Positions 49,123-58,874 of a stretch of 64,000 nucleotides of DNA are shown piece after piece. The DNA is from Alistipes putredinis DSM 17216 (lineage in GTDB: Bacteria; Bacteroidota; Bacteroidia; Bacteroidales; Rikenellaceae), in the NCBI RefSeq assembly GCF_000154465.1, contig NZ_DS499577.1:1114013-1178012 (forward strand), written 5' to 3'. Under the pieces are notes generated by a model, which saw only the letters and a list, made by a program, of their open reading frames with translations, did no database searches and was not told where the DNA came from. Every line of letters starts with the position of its first letter. Position 1 is the first letter of the stretch. The position numbers and the translations under genes are program-made.

Positions 49123-50088
49123 TTAGAATACGTTGCGGGCGATCTTGCGGATGTTGTCCGTGCGTCCCATCGTGTAGAAATGGATGATCGGCACTTCGGC
49201 CGCCTTGAGCTCCTTGGCCTGGTGGATCGCCCATTCTATCCCGACCTCGCGGGCCGCCTGTGTGTCCTCGCCGCAGGCCCGGACGGCCTTCACCAGCTCT
49301 TCGGGCAGGCTGACGCTGAAGGTGCGGGGCAGGATCTCCAGGTGCTTGGGCGTCGAGATCGGCTTGATGCCCGGGATGATCGGTACCGTGATGCCCGCTT
49401 TGCGGCAGCGCTCCACGAAATCGAAGTACTTGCTGTTGTCGAAGAACATCTGGGTCACGATGTAGTCGGCTCCCGCATCGACCTTCTCCTTGAGGTACTG
49501 GAGGTCGCTTTGGGCGTTCGCCGCCTCGAAATGCTTTTCGGGATAGCCCGCCACGCCTACCGAGAACTTGGAGTGGTGGCACTCCTCGACTTCGCCGTCG
49601 ATAAATTCTCCCCGGTTCATGGCCTGGATCTGGCGCACCAGGTCGGCGGCGTGGGCGTGTCCCTGGGCGTAGGGGACGAAGCGGGGTTCGTTCTGCCGCT
49701 TGTCGCCCCGCAGCGCCAGCACGTTGTGCAGCCCCAGGAAATCCATGTCGATCAGCGAATCCTCGATGTCGTATTTCGACCAGCCGCCGCAGATCAGGTG
49801 GGGAACCACCTCCACGTCGTACTTGCGCCGGATCGCGGCCGAGATGCCGACCGTGCCCGGACGGCGGCGCATGATGTGCCACTCGCGGCTTCCGTCGGGG
49901 CGGATGTCCTCTTTGAGGGCTTCGCGGTGGAAGGTGACGTTGATGTAGGCCGGGTTGAAATCCATCAGCGGGTCGATGGCTCCGAAGACGCTGCGCGTAC
50001 CGTCCCCCTTCAGGGGCGGGAGCAGCTCGAAGGCGAAACGGGTCGTGCGCGAAGCGACGGCGCCCTGTATGAGATCCGTAATATTCAT
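49123..50088 (-). CDS. metF: 5,10-methylenetetrahydrofolate reductase
   Basis: A 321-residue flavoenzyme with a TIM-barrel. Markers are FAFELLPPLKGDG near residue 20 (catalytic Glu region), HLICGGWSKYDIEDSL, VLALRGDKRQNEP and DYIVTQMFFDNSKYF. It makes 5-methyl-tetrahydrofolate, the methyl donor used by MetH. Its start overlaps the metH stop by one base, so the two enzymes of this step pair are produced together. Confidence 0.96.
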   Translation of the reverse strand: MNITDLIQGAVASRTTRFAFELLPPLKGDGTRSVFGAIDPLMDFNPAYINVTFHREALKEDIRPDGSREWHIMRRRPGTVGISAAIRRKYDVEVVPHLICGGWSKYDIEDSLIDMDFLGLHNVLALRGDKRQNEPRFVPYAQGHAHAADLVRQIQAMNRGEFIDGEVEECHHSKFSVGVAGYPEKHFEAANAQSDLQYLKEKVDAGADYIVTQMFFDNSKYFDFVERCRKAGITVPIIPGIKPISTPKHLEILPRTFSVSLPEELVKAVRACGEDTQAAREVGIEWAIHQAKELKAAEVPIIHFYTMGRTDNIRKIARNVF

Positions 50089-53000
50089 CAGATGTTATTG
50101 GGTATCAGTTTTTCGATCGTTTCTATGTCCATGTTGCGGCGTGCGGCGTAGTCGGCCAGTTGCTCTCGGTCGATTCGGCCGACGGAGAAATATTCGGCGT
50201 CGGCGAAGAACAGGCCGCAGAGCGCCTCCTCAGGTGTAATCATATAGTTGTCGTTCAGACGCATGGCGGTCGTCTTGTCGGCGGCCAGCAGGTCGAAGAC
50301 CTCGCGTTTGAGCGAGTGGTCGGGACAGGCCGGGTAGCCGAAGGCCATGCGCCGACCCCGGTATTTGCTGCGGATGATCTGTTCGGGTGTGAGCGCCGGA
50401 CCGGTTTCGTAACCCCACATCTGGCGGCGGATGAAGATATGCACCCATTCGCAGAGGGCTTCGGTCAGGCGGTCGGCCAGCAGCTTCGAGAGGATGGCGT
50501 TGTAGTCGTCGCCCTCCGCGCGGAACTTTTCGGTCAGCTCCTTGAGCCCTATGCCGCCCGTGAGGGCGAAGGCCCCGATATAGTCGGTTCTGCCTGCCTT
50601 TTCGTCGGCGATGAAATCGGCCAGACAGCGGGCCTGGGCTTCCCGGACCGGGGCCTGGCTGCGCAGCATCGGCAGGATGTATTTCTTGTCTTTCGGGCCG
50701 GTGACCACGATGTCGTCGCCCCGGCTGACGGCTGCGAAGATGCCCGCTACGCCCTGGAGGGTGAGGAGTTTTTCTTCGCGGATGCGGGCCAGCATCTTTT
50801 GCGCGTCGTCGTAGAGCTTGCGGGCTTCGGCGCCGTGTTCGGGGTTTTCGAAGATCTCCGGTACGCGGCCCTTGAGCCCCCACGCCGGGAAGAAGAAGTT
50901 CCAGTCGATCAGCGGCTCCACATCGGCGATACTTATGTCCGGAAACACCAGCCGTCCCGTATGGGCCGGAACAGCGATTTCGGACGCGGGTTTCGGCACG
51001 CGCAGCTTGCGCACCTGACCGAAGGGTAGGATCGTGCGGATCTCCTCGCGGCGGCGGTACTGGTCGCGCAGGGTCTGTTGCTCCTCGCGCACGCGAGCCA
51101 GATACTCTTCCCGGCCGGGACCGAGCAGTTCGCCGAGGATTTTGTTGTTGCGGCTGGCGTTGTCGGCATGGATCACCGGGCCCGAGTAGGTCGGAGCTAT
51201 TTTTACGGCGGTGTGTACGTCCGAAGTGGTCGCACCGCCGATCAGTACGGGAATTTGCAACCCCCGGCGTTCCAGCTCTTCGCAGACGTGGATCATCTCC
51301 TCGAGCGAAGGGGTAATCAGTCCGCTCAGGCAGATCGCGTCGGCGCCCCAGGCGACGGCTTCGTCGATGATGCGGGGACACTCGACCATCACGCCCAGGT
51401 CGCGGATCGTGTAGCCGTTGCAGGCCATGACTACCGCCACGATGTTCTTGCCGATGTCGTGTACGTCGCCTTTCACGGTAGCCACCAGCACCTTGCCGGC
51501 ACTCTTGGCGTTCGCTTCGGAACCTTGCTCGATGTAGGGAGTCAGTACGGCGACGGCTTTTTTCATCACGCGGGCGGTCTTGACCACTTGCGGCAGGAAC
51601 ATTTTGCCCTGCCCGAACAGATTGCCTACGACTTCCATGGCCGGCATCAGCAGCCGGTCGATCACTGCCAGGGGCGAGCCCAGCGTGCGGTAGCCTTCGA
51701 GCGCGTCCTGCTCGATGTAGTCGGCCACGCCCTTGAGCATGGCGTATTCGATGCGCTTGCCGAGCGGCTCCGAGCGCCAGGCGTCGGTATGCTGCGTCTG
51801 CGTCGCGGCGGTTTTGGTGAATTGCGAAGCGTATTCCGTGAGGCGTTCGGCTGCGTCTGCGCGGCGGCAGAGGATGACATCCTCGACTCGTTCGAGCAGT
51901 TCCGGTTCGATGTCGCTGTAGATTTGCAGCATCTGGGGATTGACGATCGCCATGTCCATACCCGCTTGGATGGCGTGGTAGAGAAACACCGAATGCATGG
52001 CCTCGCGCACGGCGTTGTTGCCCCGGAAGGCGAACGAGAGATTCGACACGCCGCCCGAAATCTTGGCGTGCGGCAGGTTTTGCTTGATCCAGCGCACGGC
52101 TTCGATGAAATCCCTGGCGTAGGCGTCGTGGGCTTCGATACCGGTGGCCACCGCGAGGATGTTGGGGTCGAAGATGATGTCTTCGGCGGGGAATCCGTCG
52201 TCGGTGAGGAGTTTGTAGGCCCGCTGCGCCACCTCGATCTTGCGGGCATAGGTGTCTGCCTGTCCCTGTTCGTCGAAGAGCATCACTACGGCGGCGGCTC
52301 CGTAACGGCGGATGAGGCGGGCGCGGTGCAGAAATTCCTGCTTGCCCTCCTTCAGGGAGATGGAATTGACGACGCTCTTGCCCTGCACTACCCGGAGGCC
52401 CGTTTCGAGCACCTCCCATTTCGAAGAGTCGATCATGACGGGTACTGCGGCGATTTCGGGCTCAGAACCCATCAGGTTGAGGAAGTCGCGCATGGCTTCG
52501 GGACCGTCGATCAGGCCGTCGTCCATGCAGACATCGACGATCTGAGCGCCGGCTTCGACCTGGGCACGGGCCACCGAGAGAGCCTCCTCGTAATTCTTTT
52601 CGCGGATCAGCCGCGCGAACTTGGCCGAGCCGGCGACGTTGGTGCGCTCGCCGACATTGACGAAGTTGGCTTCGGGTACGATCCGAAGTTGTTCCAGCCC
52701 GCTCAGGCAGGTCACGTGCCGCCGCTGCGGCAGGGGGCGGGGCGCATAGTTGTTTACGATCTTCGCCAGTTCGAAGATGTGCAGGGGCGTGGTGCCGCAG
52801 CAGCCGCCCACCAGATTGACCAGGCCGCGCCGCATGTATTCCTCTACGTCGGCGGCGAACATCGCGGGCGTCTCGTCGTAGCCGCCCATGACGTTCGGCA
52901 GACCCGCATTGGGATAGACCGCCACGCGGAATTCCGAAACAGCGGCCAGCCGCTCCAGGTAGGGCAGCAGGGCCTTGGCGCCGAACGAGCAGTTGAGGCT

Positions 53001-53723
53001 CACGGCCAGCGGTTCGGCGTGTGCGACGGAGGTGTAGAAGGCTTCGATGGTTTGTCCCGCCAGGGTGCGTCCCGACGAGGTGAGCGTGCCGGAGACGATG
53101 ACCGGCAGTCGCATGCCGCGTTCGGCGAAGAGGGATTCGATGGCGAAGATCGCTGCCTTGGCGTTCAGCGCATCGAAGACGGTTTCGAGCATCAGCAGAT
53201 CGACGCCGCCGTCCATCAGGCCCCGGGCCTGATCGTAGTACGCCTGCGAGAGCTGTTCGAAAGTGAAAGCCCGGGCGCCGGGGTTGTCCACGTCCGCCGA
53301 CATCGACAGCGTATGGCTCGTCGGGCCCATCGAGCCGCCCACGAAGCGGGGCTTCTGCGGATTGCGGGCGGTGAAGGCGTCCGCCGCTTCGCGGGCGATG
53401 GCTGCGCCGACCCGGTTAATGCGGTACGCTTCCGCTGCCAGTCCGTAGTCGGCCAGCGAAATGGAGTTGGCGTTGAACGTGTTGGACGTAATTACGTCCG
53501 ATCCGGCCTGGAGGTATTTCTCGTGGATTTCGCGGATTGTTTCCGGACGGGTGAGGTTCAGCAGGTCGTTGCAGCCTCTGAGAAGTTTTTCGCTCGCGGC
53601 GAACTCCTTGCCCCGGTAGTCGGCTTCGTCCAGGCCGTATTGCTGTATCATCGTGCCGAATCCGCCGTCGAGCAGCAGGATGCGGTGTTCGAGTTCGTGT
53701 CGTATGTCGCGGTTTTTTGTCAC
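50088..53723 (-). CDS. metH: cobalamin-dependent methionine synthase
   Basis: A 1211-residue full-length MetH. Domains in order: homocysteine-binding with zinc cysteines (SLNCSFGAKALL and GGCCGTTPLH), pterin-binding (NVGERTNVAGSAKF), cobalamin-binding with the axial histidine in KGDVHDIGKNIVAVV (about residues 752-766), and the C-terminal AdoMet reactivation domain (GYPACPDHSLK). It methylates homocysteine using methyl-B12. The gene is co-translated with metF. Its presence shows the cell uses B12, consistent with the B12 riboswitch before nrdD. Confidence 0.97.
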   Translation of the reverse strand: MTKNRDIRHELEHRILLLDGGFGTMIQQYGLDEADYRGKEFAASEKLLRGCNDLLNLTRPETIREIHEKYLQAGSDVITSNTFNANSISLADYGLAAEAYRINRVGAAIAREAADAFTARNPQKPRFVGGSMGPTSHTLSMSADVDNPGARAFTFEQLSQAYYDQARGLMDGGVDLLMLETVFDALNAKAAIFAIESLFAERGMRLPVIVSGTLTSSGRTLAGQTIEAFYTSVAHAEPLAVSLNCSFGAKALLPYLERLAAVSEFRVAVYPNAGLPNVMGGYDETPAMFAADVEEYMRRGLVNLVGGCCGTTPLHIFELAKIVNNYAPRPLPQRRHVTCLSGLEQLRIVPEANFVNVGERTNVAGSAKFARLIREKNYEEALSVARAQVEAGAQIVDVCMDDGLIDGPEAMRDFLNLMGSEPEIAAVPVMIDSSKWEVLETGLRVVQGKSVVNSISLKEGKQEFLHRARLIRRYGAAAVVMLFDEQGQADTYARKIEVAQRAYKLLTDDGFPAEDIIFDPNILAVATGIEAHDAYARDFIEAVRWIKQNLPHAKISGGVSNLSFAFRGNNAVREAMHSVFLYHAIQAGMDMAIVNPQMLQIYSDIEPELLERVEDVILCRRADAAERLTEYASQFTKTAATQTQHTDAWRSEPLGKRIEYAMLKGVADYIEQDALEGYRTLGSPLAVIDRLLMPAMEVVGNLFGQGKMFLPQVVKTARVMKKAVAVLTPYIEQGSEANAKSAGKVLVATVKGDVHDIGKNIVAVVMACNGYTIRDLGVMVECPRIIDEAVAWGADAICLSGLITPSLEEMIHVCEELERRGLQIPVLIGGATTSDVHTAVKIAPTYSGPVIHADNASRNNKILGELLGPGREEYLARVREEQQTLRDQYRRREEIRTILPFGQVRKLRVPKPASEIAVPAHTGRLVFPDISIADVEPLIDWNFFFPAWGLKGRVPEIFENPEHGAEARKLYDDAQKMLARIREEKLLTLQGVAGIFAAVSRGDDIVVTGPKDKKYILPMLRSQAPVREAQARCLADFIADEKAGRTDYIGAFALTGGIGLKELTEKFRAEGDDYNAILSKLLADRLTEALCEWVHIFIRRQMWGYETGPALTPEQIIRSKYRGRRMAFGYPACPDHSLKREVFDLLAADKTTAMRLNDNYMITPEEALCGLFFADAEYFSVGRIDREQLADYAARRNMDIETIEKLIPNNI

Positions 53724-53736
53724 GTCGTGTGGTATT

Positions 53737-54537
53737 TTATTGGGGTATGATTTCGATTTCGAAGAGTTTGCTCCATCTTTTGCCTGTCACGAAGATACGT
53801 TCCGAGGCCGCGTCGTAGGCGATGCCGTTCAGTACGTCGGTATCCGGGGCGATCTCTTCGTCCGGGAGCAGGCCGCGCAGGTCGATGACCCCTTCGACGA
53901 TGCCGCTGGCGGGGTCGATGATGACGATCTGGTCGGTGACATAGACGTTGGCCCAGATCTTCCCGTCGATCCACTCCAGTTCGTTGAGCAGTTGTACCGG
54001 GGCACCCCGGAAGGTGACCGGCACGCTGCGTTGCACCCGAAAGGTTTCCGGATCGAGGATGCGCAGGTATTCGCTGCCGTCGCTCATGTAGAGCCGCTCG
54101 CCGTCGGTCGTGAGGCCCCATCCTTCGCCCGCATAGGCGAAAGTGCGGAGCTGCCGGCCCGTTGCCGCGTCATAGACGTAGGCTTTGTTGTTTTCCCAGG
54201 TCAGTTGGTAGATCTTGCCGTCGAGCAGCGCGATGCCTTCGCCGAATTCGCTGCGGGGCAGCGTAGCCACTACGTCCGTGCGTCCTGTTTCGAGGTCGAT
54301 GCGCTGCAGGCGGGAGTGTCCGTATTCGCCCGTACCTTCCCACATCACTCCGTCTGCGAACAGGAGCCCCTGCGTGTAGCTGTCGGTCGAATGGGGATAG
54401 CTTTCGATGACCCGGTAGGTGTAGGTGCGCGGCGCGGCGGGGGTAGCGGCCGGGGTTTCCGTTCGGAGGGTTTTCGTGCGTCCCGAGCAGGCGGCCAGCG
54501 TCATCGCCAGCAGTCCGATCCATACGATTTTTGTCAT
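53737..54537 (-). CDS. glutaminyl-peptide cyclotransferase-like lipoprotein
   Basis: A 266-residue lipoprotein with signal MTKIVWIGLLAMTLAAC (lipobox LAAC) and a beta-propeller of the plant-type glutamine cyclotransferase family. Family marks: SYPHSTDSYTQGLLFADGVM, EGTGEYGHSRL, QLTWENNKAYVYD, LNELEWIDGKIWANVY. It would turn N-terminal glutamine into pyroglutamate outside the cytoplasm. It is located 13 bp downstream of the metH start direction, on the same strand, and may share no function with it. Confidence 0.9.
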   Translation of the reverse strand: MTKIVWIGLLAMTLAACSGRTKTLRTETPAATPAAPRTYTYRVIESYPHSTDSYTQGLLFADGVMWEGTGEYGHSRLQRIDLETGRTDVVATLPRSEFGEGIALLDGKIYQLTWENNKAYVYDAATGRQLRTFAYAGEGWGLTTDGERLYMSDGSEYLRILDPETFRVQRSVPVTFRGAPVQLLNELEWIDGKIWANVYVTDQIVIIDPASGIVEGVIDLRGLLPDEEIAPDTDVLNGIAYDAASERIFVTGKRWSKLFEIEIIPQ

Positions 54538-54782
54538 TGGATTTCGTATTGTTTATATTCTGTCCGGCTGCGGTGTTGGCCGTTTATAGCCGGTATGTCC
54601 TTATTATAATTAGGCAACAAAGATAGCTATTTTTCGGGAAAAGACGTCGATTTCGGCACCCGAATTACGGATCGGAGGGGCTGTCGATCCGGGTGCTCTT
54701 CTCCGAAGCCCTTCCTGAAAGAAAAACGGATCGGTGCGGAGATATTTATCGGGTGTTTGTTGCTTGCTAATGAATTATTTTG

Positions 54783-54790
54783 TACTTTTG
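54783..54790 (+). promoter_or_regulatory. -7 box of the trigger factor gene
   Basis: TACTTTTG matches TAnnTTTG; TTGC lies 19 bases upstream within TTTGTTGC. The leader would be about 30 nt. Confidence 0.6.
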
Positions 54791-54825
54791 CCGACCCGAA
54801 CTGTAACGTATAAAACAACTGAAAT

Positions 54826-56151
54826 ATGAATATCGTAAGAGAACAGCGCGAGCAGAATAACTCGCTCATCAAGGTGACCGTAGGCGAGAAGGATTACGGC
54901 GATGCGGTCGAAAAATCCCTGCGTGAGTACAAACGCAAGGCCAATATTCCGGGCTTCCGCCCCGGTATGGTGCCGATGGGCGTGATCAAGAAGATGTACG
55001 GCAAGGGCGTGCTTGCGGAGCAGGCTTACCGCCAGGCTTCGGAAGCAGCGTTCAACTATCTGCAGGAGCAGAAGATCGATTATGTCGGTGACGTGATCCC
55101 TTCGGAGGAGCAGGGCGACTTCGATTTCGAGAACGGGACCGAATTTGAATTCATCTTCGAGATCGGCGAAGCTCCCGAGGTGAAACTCGAGCTGTCGGCG
55201 AAAGATAAGATGACCTACTACACGATCAAGGTCGATAAGAAGATGCACGACGATTACCGCAGCAATTTCCTGCGTCGTTTCGGCCGTCTGGTGGATACCG
55301 ACAAGGTAACGGCGGACGAAGCGCTGGAGGTGACGCTCGACAACGGCGATATGAAGATTGAGGGCGCTTACGTCGGACTGATTTCGATGAACGAGGAGGA
55401 GCGCAAGCCCTTCATCGGCAAGAAGGTCGGGTTCAAGACGCAGGTCAATGTCAATGAGCTTTACAAGACTCCGGCGCAGCGTGCCGCCGTATTGCAGGTC
55501 AAGGAGAACGAATTGGAGGGTATCAAACCCGAATTTTCTCTCGAAATCACCAAGATCCGCAAGTTCGCGGAACCGGAGCTGAACGAGGAGTTCTTCAAGA
55601 TGGCTTTTCCTGCGGGCAACGTCAAAACCGCCGAGGAGTTCGAGGCGTTCGTCGATGCCGAAATTTCGAAAGAGCTGCGCCGCGAGAGCGACTATCTGTT
55701 CACGTTGCAGTTGCGTGATTTCCTGTTGAAGAAAGCCGGGCTGACCATGCCGGTCGAGTTCCTCAAGCGCTGGCTGTACGTCATCAACGAAGGCAAGTTC
55801 ACCAAGGAGGAGATCGAGAAGGATTTCGACGCTTTCGTAAAACTGTTCACTTGGAATTATCTCCAGAAATATTTCATCAAGCAGGATAACCTTACGGTAA
55901 CCCCCGAAGAGGCTACTGCAGAGGCCAAGGCGTTGGCACAGGCCCAGTTCGCTCAATACGGATTGCCGACGGCTCCGGAAGATATGCTGGCCAATTACGC
56001 CAAGAAGATTCTCGAGGACCGCGAGCAGGGACAGAAGATCTACGAGAAGCTGTATGAGATGAAGGTGGTCGAGGACGTGAAGTCCAAGATCAAGGTGACC
56101 GAAAAGGCCGTTTCTGCCGAAGAGTTCGCAAAACTGGCCAAGGAGATTTAA
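54826..56151 (+). CDS. tig: trigger factor
   Basis: A 441-residue ribosome-associated chaperone. The N-terminal domain has IPGFRPGMVPMGVIKKMYG, the ribosome-binding loop (consensus GFRxGKxP, here with Met for Lys). The central PPIase region is degenerate, as is usual in Bacteroidetes, and the C-terminal domain is helical (EDREQGQKIYEKLYEMKVVE). It folds nascent chains as they leave the ribosome. It stands upstream of clpP and clpX in the classical tig-clpP-clpX order. Confidence 0.93.
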   Translation: MNIVREQREQNNSLIKVTVGEKDYGDAVEKSLREYKRKANIPGFRPGMVPMGVIKKMYGKGVLAEQAYRQASEAAFNYLQEQKIDYVGDVIPSEEQGDFDFENGTEFEFIFEIGEAPEVKLELSAKDKMTYYTIKVDKKMHDDYRSNFLRRFGRLVDTDKVTADEALEVTLDNGDMKIEGAYVGLISMNEEERKPFIGKKVGFKTQVNVNELYKTPAQRAAVLQVKENELEGIKPEFSLEITKIRKFAEPELNEEFFKMAFPAGNVKTAEEFEAFVDAEISKELRRESDYLFTLQLRDFLLKKAGLTMPVEFLKRWLYVINEGKFTKEEIEKDFDAFVKLFTWNYLQKYFIKQDNLTVTPEEATAEAKALAQAQFAQYGLPTAPEDMLANYAKKILEDREQGQKIYEKLYEMKVVEDVKSKIKVTEKAVSAEEFAKLAKEI

Positions 56152-56182
56152 GAAACAGCGGAAAATTGGTATCCGATCAGAG

Positions 56183-56219
56183 CTTTGAGGGTTTGATTTT
56201 TGCAATCACTCCCTCAAAG
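56183..56219 (+). terminator. hairpin between tig and clpP
   Basis: Stem CTTTGAGGG/CCCTCAAAG with a 19-nt T-rich loop, about 30 bp after the tig stop. The downstream T-run is weak (TCTGTTTAG), so termination may be partial. Confidence 0.55.
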
Positions 56220-56391
56220 TCTGTTTAGTAGTCATACTTCTGTTTTTTGCTTCTTCCCTCGTTTTTGCCGGATTCGAGCCTGCATCGTGTGTTGGCCGGG
56301 TACGGGAAATCGAGTAGGACCGGAGGCAAGTCGCGGAAAAATTTTTGAACCGGCTTCCGATGTTTTTTATTAACTTGCAAACTGTTCGGTT

Positions 56392-57057
56392 ATGAATGAA
56401 TTTGAAAAATACGCCACCCGGCATTGCGGTATCAATAGTCTGAAACTGCATGATTTCCGCTCGCAGTACGCGGCCTACGTGTCGCCGACGATCATCGAGG
56501 AGCGCCAGTTGAACGTGGCGACGATGGACGTCTTTTCGCGTTTGATGATGGATCGCATCATCTTTTTGGGGGCTCCGATTTACGACGATGCGGCCAATAT
56601 CATCCAGGCACAGCTGCTGTTCCTGGAGTCGGCCGATCCGGAAAAGGATATCCAGATTTACATCAATTCCCCGGGCGGATCGGTGACGGCCGGTCTGGGA
56701 ATCTACGATACGATGCAACTGGTGCAGCCCGATGTGGCGACCATCTGCACGGGACTGGCCGCTTCGATGGGCGCCGTGCTGCTGACCGCCGGTGCTGCAG
56801 GCAAGCGCTCGGCGCTGCCTCATTCGCGGGTGATGATCCATCAGCCGCTGGGCGGGGCCCAGGGGCAGGCATCGGACATCGAGATCACGGCCCGCGAGAT
56901 CCGCAAGACCAAGCAGGAGCTGTACGAGATCATTGCGGCCCATTCGGGCGCTCCGATCGAGAAGATCGAAAAGGATGCCGACCGCGATTATTGGCTGTCG
57001 GCCCGGGAGGCCAAGGAGTACGGGCTGATCGACGAGGTGCTGACCAAGCGGGGATAA
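56392..57057 (+). CDS. clpP: ATP-dependent Clp protease proteolytic subunit
   Basis: A 221-residue serine protease. The catalytic triad is visible: Ser125 in GLAASMGAVL, His150 in RVMIHQPLGG, Asp199 in DRDYWLSA. The N-terminal region (about 30 residues) probably includes a propeptide. It forms the 14-mer chamber that works with ClpX encoded next. Both genes are separated by a 270-bp leader, so clpX may have its own promoter. Confidence 0.96.
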   Translation: MNEFEKYATRHCGINSLKLHDFRSQYAAYVSPTIIEERQLNVATMDVFSRLMMDRIIFLGAPIYDDAANIIQAQLLFLESADPEKDIQIYINSPGGSVTAGLGIYDTMQLVQPDVATICTGLAASMGAVLLTAGAAGKRSALPHSRVMIHQPLGGAQGQASDIEITAREIRKTKQELYEIIAAHSGAPIEKIEKDADRDYWLSAREAKEYGLIDEVLTKRG

Positions 57058-57328
57058 TATTTCTGTTTCAATCTGCAGGGGACGGTCGATTTCGGGAGAG
57101 AAAATGCATCGTTTCCGATCAGCGGAGGCAGAGCGGGGCGCTCGATAGGCCGAGCGGAATAAATGAAGAACCCGGTTCGATATTTCCGGTGTGCGACGTC
57201 GGAACGAGGCCGATCGACGGCCGGGTAGAGATGATGACGGGAGTTTGTTTTCGACTTTATCCCGGCAGAGGCTCGTCCGAAAGTTCGACCGGGAACGAGA
57301 ACGAAATTCGAAGGAAAACTAAAGACCT
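57058..57328 (+). other. GC-rich leader between clpP and clpX
   Basis: About 270 bp with no supported gene. It contains a sequence near 57088-57135 (GATTTCGGGA, then GTTTCCGATCAGCGGAGGC) that resembles parts of the leaders at 33141 and 35782. Confidence 0.4.
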
Positions 57329-58618
57329 ATGGCTAAAAATTACGGAGAAGACCTTTACGGCAACGAGAGCGATGCGTGTTCGTTCTGCGGGGCCAAACGC
57401 CGCGACGGTGCGATCCTGTTGAGTTCGTCCAAGGGTTGCAATATTTGCAGCAAATGTATTGCGAAAGGATACCAGATGCTCATCGAAAACGATGTGCTGC
57501 ATGACGAAGCCGCATCCCGTCGCAAGGAGCAAAAGAATACTTCGTTGAAATTCGAGGATTTGCTCAAGCCCAATGAAATCAAGGAGTTTCTGGATCAGTA
57601 CGTGATCGGGCAGGACGATGCCAAACGCTATATGTCGGTGGCCGTATATAATCACTACAAGCGGCTGCTGCATGCTTCGGGCGAGGCGAGCGAAGTGGAG
57701 CTCGACAAGTCGAACATTCTGCTGGTCGGCCCGACGGGTACCGGCAAGACGCTGATGGCCCGCACGATCGCCAAATTGCTGAACGTGCCCTTCACCATCG
57801 TGGACGCTACGGTACTTACCGAGGCGGGATACGTGGGCGAGGATGTCGAGAGTATTCTCTCGCGGCTGTTGCAGGTGGCTTCCTACGACGTGGAGCTGGC
57901 CCAGCGGGGAATTGTCTTCATCGACGAAATCGACAAGATCGCCCGCAAGAGCGACAATCCGTCGCTTACGCGCGACGTATCGGGTGAAGGAGTGCAGCAG
58001 GCTTTGCTGAAGATTCTGGAAGGCACGGTGGTCAATGTTCCGCCCCAGGGCGGGCGCAAGCATCCCGAGCAGCAGTTCGTGCAGGTCGATACGCGCAACA
58101 TTCTGTTCATCTGCGGCGGAGCGTTCGACGGCATCGAGAAGAAGATCGCCCAGCGGCTCAACACCCGGGCGATGGGTTACGGACGGATGAATGCCGATTC
58201 CGTGGACCGCAACAACCTCATGCAATACCTTATGCCGCAGGACCTCAGGTCGTTCGGTCTGATTCCCGAACTGGTGGGCCGCCTGCCGGTGCTGACCTAT
58301 ATGGAGCCGCTCGGCCGCGAGGCCCTGCGTTCGATCCTCACGCAGCCCAAAAATGCCATCATCAAGCAGTATGAAAAGCTGTTCGAGATGGACGGCGTGA
58401 AGCTCGTGTTCGACGACGAGGTGTTGGACTATATCGTCGATAAAGCCATCGAGTACCGGCTCGGTGCCCGGGGATTGCGTTCGATCTGCGAAGCGATCAT
58501 GATGGACACGATGTTCGATATCCCCTCTTCGGGAGAGCGTCGCTTCGAAGTGACCTTGCCTTATGCCCGGGAAAAGTTCGAAAAGAAGAAATTTTTGGCG
58601 CTCAAGCAGGTCGGATAG
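57329..58618 (+). CDS. clpX: ATP-dependent Clp protease ATP-binding subunit ClpX
   Basis: A 429-residue AAA+ unfoldase. N-terminal zinc finger with two CxxC pairs (CSFC and CNIC-x2-C, residues about 15-42), Walker A VGPTGTGKT, Walker B IVFIDEIDKI, the pore and the ClpP-binding region near GRLPVLTYMEPLGREAL. It recognises tagged or damaged proteins and feeds them to ClpP. Length and motifs are normal. Confidence 0.97.
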   Translation: MAKNYGEDLYGNESDACSFCGAKRRDGAILLSSSKGCNICSKCIAKGYQMLIENDVLHDEAASRRKEQKNTSLKFEDLLKPNEIKEFLDQYVIGQDDAKRYMSVAVYNHYKRLLHASGEASEVELDKSNILLVGPTGTGKTLMARTIAKLLNVPFTIVDATVLTEAGYVGEDVESILSRLLQVASYDVELAQRGIVFIDEIDKIARKSDNPSLTRDVSGEGVQQALLKILEGTVVNVPPQGGRKHPEQQFVQVDTRNILFICGGAFDGIEKKIAQRLNTRAMGYGRMNADSVDRNNLMQYLMPQDLRSFGLIPELVGRLPVLTYMEPLGREALRSILTQPKNAIIKQYEKLFEMDGVKLVFDDEVLDYIVDKAIEYRLGARGLRSICEAIMMDTMFDIPSSGERRFEVTLPYAREKFEKKKFLALKQVG

Positions 58619-58874
58619 ACCGGATTTGTATTAAATTTGTACCACCGAACGCGGGACTGCGGCGGGGGACCGGTGTGCAGTCGCGCTCGTTCGATCCGAA
58701 CGAGCAGAATGAGGAAAGAAGGAAGATCTTCGGCTTCGTCCTTCGTTTCCATATATTTTCTGCCGGTAACGGGCCGAGTTGTGCATATTCGGCCGATTCG
58801 TCCGGGATGGGCGCCGAATGTCGGCCCGGGCTGTGAGGCCAATACATAAAAAATATAAAAGCATACAATCTCTT
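58619..58874 (+). other. leader region of the transketolase gene
   Basis: About 255 bp, no supported gene. TAAATTTG at about 58632-58639 fits a -7 box without a good -33. The segment is rich in hairpins, such as CGCTCGTTCGATCCGAACGAGC near 58684, here given in part. Confidence 0.35.
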
